Assembly (NCBI RefSeq): GCF_900232995.1
Contig: NZ_OCVX01000003.1
Span: 2,549,109-2,613,108 of the forward strand
DNA length: 64,000 nucleotides
DNA from: Mycobacterium simulans
GTDB taxonomy: Bacteria > Actinomycetota > Actinomycetes > Mycobacteriales > Mycobacteriaceae
Direction of reading: 5' to 3'
The translations under genes and the position numbers were made by a program. Of this stretch, positions 62,692 to 64,000 are shown one piece after another (positions within the stretch are counted from its first letter, which is position 1; each line of letters starts with the position of its first letter). The notes below the pieces were generated by a model. It had not been told where the DNA came from. It worked only from the letters and a program-made list of their open reading frames with translations, and made no database searches.

Positions 62692-62790
62692 ATGTCCCAC
62701 CACATCTCCCACGAAGAGTTGTTTTGCGAGATCGAGACGACGTTCTCGGCCGCCGGTTTCACCTACGTCGCCGACGACTGCACCGAGTGA
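62692..62790 (+). CDS. Small ORF, 32 residues, unknown
   Basis: ATG 62692 follows TAGGAGACAGTCAC, a strong ribosome site. The peptide begins MSHHISHEELFCEIETTF and ends DDCTE, acidic with two cysteines (12, 30). It could be a genuine small protein, a modified-peptide precursor or the 5' remnant of a truncated gene. No relative recognised. Confidence 0.45.
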   Translation: MSHHISHEELFCEIETTFSAAGFTYVADDCTE

Positions 62791-63128
62791 CATTCATTGC
62801 CCATCGCGAGGCTAGTGGTTCAACGCGTTTCGACGACTTACGTGTCATCGAGCCGTCGGTAGCTGTCGAAGCGCTCGATCATGGCGTGCATGGAAGTAGT
62901 CCTAGGCCAAGGAATTTAGCGAAAATAACTGGCTCGGAACGGCATTCGAACGAACTTGCCATCCCGACCACCGCAAGACAGCCAGCGGGCGCACCGCCGC
63001 GACACCGCAGGGCCGAATGGCTAGACACCACCGGGCAATTGCCAACTTGGCTGCGCGGTGACAAGACGTCGGCCACAACGAGTGCGGGCGATCTCGCGCT
63101 GGTGACAGTTGCTGAGGATCCGGCGGGC
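62791..63128. other. Intergenic region before the transporter
   Basis: No gene supported. The transporter frame remains open leftward across much of this gap (including GTG 63102), so its true start could lie further upstream, but the residues read there are not membrane-like. AT-rich TTTAGCGAAAATAAC (62918-62932) may be promoter DNA. Confidence 0.35.
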
Positions 63129-64000
63129 ATGCACAAGACGTCCTCGTTGCGCTCTACGTGGCGCCCGGCAACGCTGCTGGCGTGCGTGTTCGCCTCAATC
63201 ATGGCCGGTTCCAGTCTGCCGACACCGATGTATGCGCTCTACGCCCAGCGCATGCACTTCGGTGCGCTCACCACCACAATTGTGTTCGCCGCCTTCATAC
63301 CTGGCGTCCTATTCGGGCTGCTGGCATTCGGCCGCTGGTCCGACGCGGTGGGCCGGCGCCCAATGTTGCTAGCCGGTCTCGCCGGCGCACTCGCCAGTGC
63401 GCTGGTGTTCTTGACGGCCGGAACGGTTCTGCAACTGCTTGCGGGTCGCGCGCTTTCCGGGTTGTCCGTCGGTGTCGCAATAGGCGCTGCAACCGCGGCG
63501 GTGATCGAAGCCGTGCCCCCCAGCCGCCGGGCCCACGCCACGGCACTCGCAACCATTGCCAACTCAGGTGGAGTTGGCCTCGGGTCTGCGCTGACAGGTC
63601 TGCTGGTGCAGTACGCCCCGCACCCATTGCAATCGCCGTTGATCGTGCACGTGGTGCTGGTCGTAGTGGCCGGCGCCGGTGTGCTGGGCGCAGACGAGAC
63701 CTCGACTCGCACCGCCGGCGTCGGTGTGCAGCGGCTATCGGTGCCCAAACCCGCGCGGCGCGCGTTCGTGACCGCGGCGACCACGGCGTTCGCCGGCTCC
63801 GCGGTAATGGGTACGTTCGGCGTGATCGGGCCGTGGTTTGTTTCCAACATCCACGGGGTCAGCAACCACGCGGTCGCTGGTGCGGTCGCCGGCGCGCCCT
63901 ACGTAGCGTCTGCTGTCACTCAGGTGGTCGGACGACACCTGAACCCGCGACGCGCTGTGGCGTTGGGCTCTGCAGGCCTAGTGATCGGCACGGTGATTGT
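63129..64000 (+). CDS. Major facilitator superfamily transporter, 3' partial
   Basis: ATG 63129 (MHKTSSLRSTWRPATLL); runs off the window edge after 290 codons. Successive hydrophobic helices start at LLACVFASIMAGSSL; the loop 2-3 signature is FGRWSDAVGRRPMLLAG, and RALSGLSVGVAIGAATA fits helix 4. This is a drug:proton antiporter-like MFS protein. GTG 63102 is an alternative start. Substrate unknown. No regulator gene is adjacent within the window. Confidence 0.85.
   Translation, partial: MHKTSSLRSTWRPATLLACVFASIMAGSSLPTPMYALYAQRMHFGALTTTIVFAAFIPGVLFGLLAFGRWSDAVGRRPMLLAGLAGALASALVFLTAGTVLQLLAGRALSGLSVGVAIGAATAAVIEAVPPSRRAHATALATIANSGGVGLGSALTGLLVQYAPHPLQSPLIVHVVLVVVAGAGVLGADETSTRTAGVGVQRLSVPKPARRAFVTAATTAFAGSAVMGTFGVIGPWFVSNIHGVSNHAVAGAVAGAPYVASAVTQVVGRHLNPRRAVALGSAGLVIGTVI

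Overview
The window is chromosomal DNA from a Mycobacterium, probably slow-growing. From about 4.3 kb to 62 kb the genes follow, almost one for one and in the same order, the block I recall as Rv0989c to Rv1031 of M. tuberculosis (grcC2, ruc, galU, moeA1, pat, arcA, pmt, rsmI, pabB, metS, tatD, rpfB, ksgA, ispE, pks16, pth, rplY, lpqT, prsA, glmU, mfd, mazG, lpqU, eno, ppx2, kdp). GTG and TTG starts are common and the DNA is GC-rich. No integrase, transposase, rRNA or CRISPR array was found. Two tRNA genes are present: Ala(CGC) and Gln(UUG).

Bases 1 to 4266 differ. Five co-directional, tightly packed genes (three of the junctions are overlaps or very short gaps) have clearly lower GC and look acquired: a TIM-barrel sugar isomerase/epimerase (5' end missing), a LuxS homologue, a sugar-phosphate cyclase of the 2-epi-5-epi-valiolone synthase type, a UbiG-like O-methyltransferase and a UbiA-like membrane prenyltransferase. 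The cyclase, UbiA and TIM-barrel genes recall the ebo clusters of cyanobacteria, Bacteroidetes and eustigmatophyte plastids. The LuxS and UbiG homologues are unexpected additions, since mycobacteria use menaquinone and are not known for LuxS. I infer a pathway to a prenylated, methylated cyclitol-type molecule. It stops next to a convergent grcC2-like prenyl diphosphate synthase that has lost its second aspartate-motif region. This is the best candidate in the window for an undescribed system.

The middle (5 to 53 kb) is housekeeping with local novelties. These are: a CIRCE site before the Ruc chaperone gene; a Glp/GlpR (gephyrin-like) division module; an AraC regulator and a methyltransferase near pat; a tandem pair of DUF5642 lipoproteins; an ECF41 sigma factor overlapping its oxidoreductase, with a matching promoter; the rpfB-ksgA-ispE operon with its leader terminator; an extra SDR gene beside a 143-bp concentric palindrome; an ArsC-like gene inside the prsA-lpqT unit; two short tandem-repeat arrays (57 bp x2, 56 bp x3) around a TetR gene; and a second lysA-like gene before mfd.

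The right end carries a potassium-ATPase locus in which kdpF, A, B, C, D and E all run on the minus strand. I recall a divergent arrangement in M. tuberculosis. The operon opens with a 27-residue membrane microprotein, is preceded by a direct repeat that may bind KdpE, and contains a scrap of receiver-domain sequence between kdpC and kdpD. A 32-residue ORF and a major-facilitator transporter that runs off the edge finish the window. Comparisons with M. tuberculosis and other species are from memory, not from a search.
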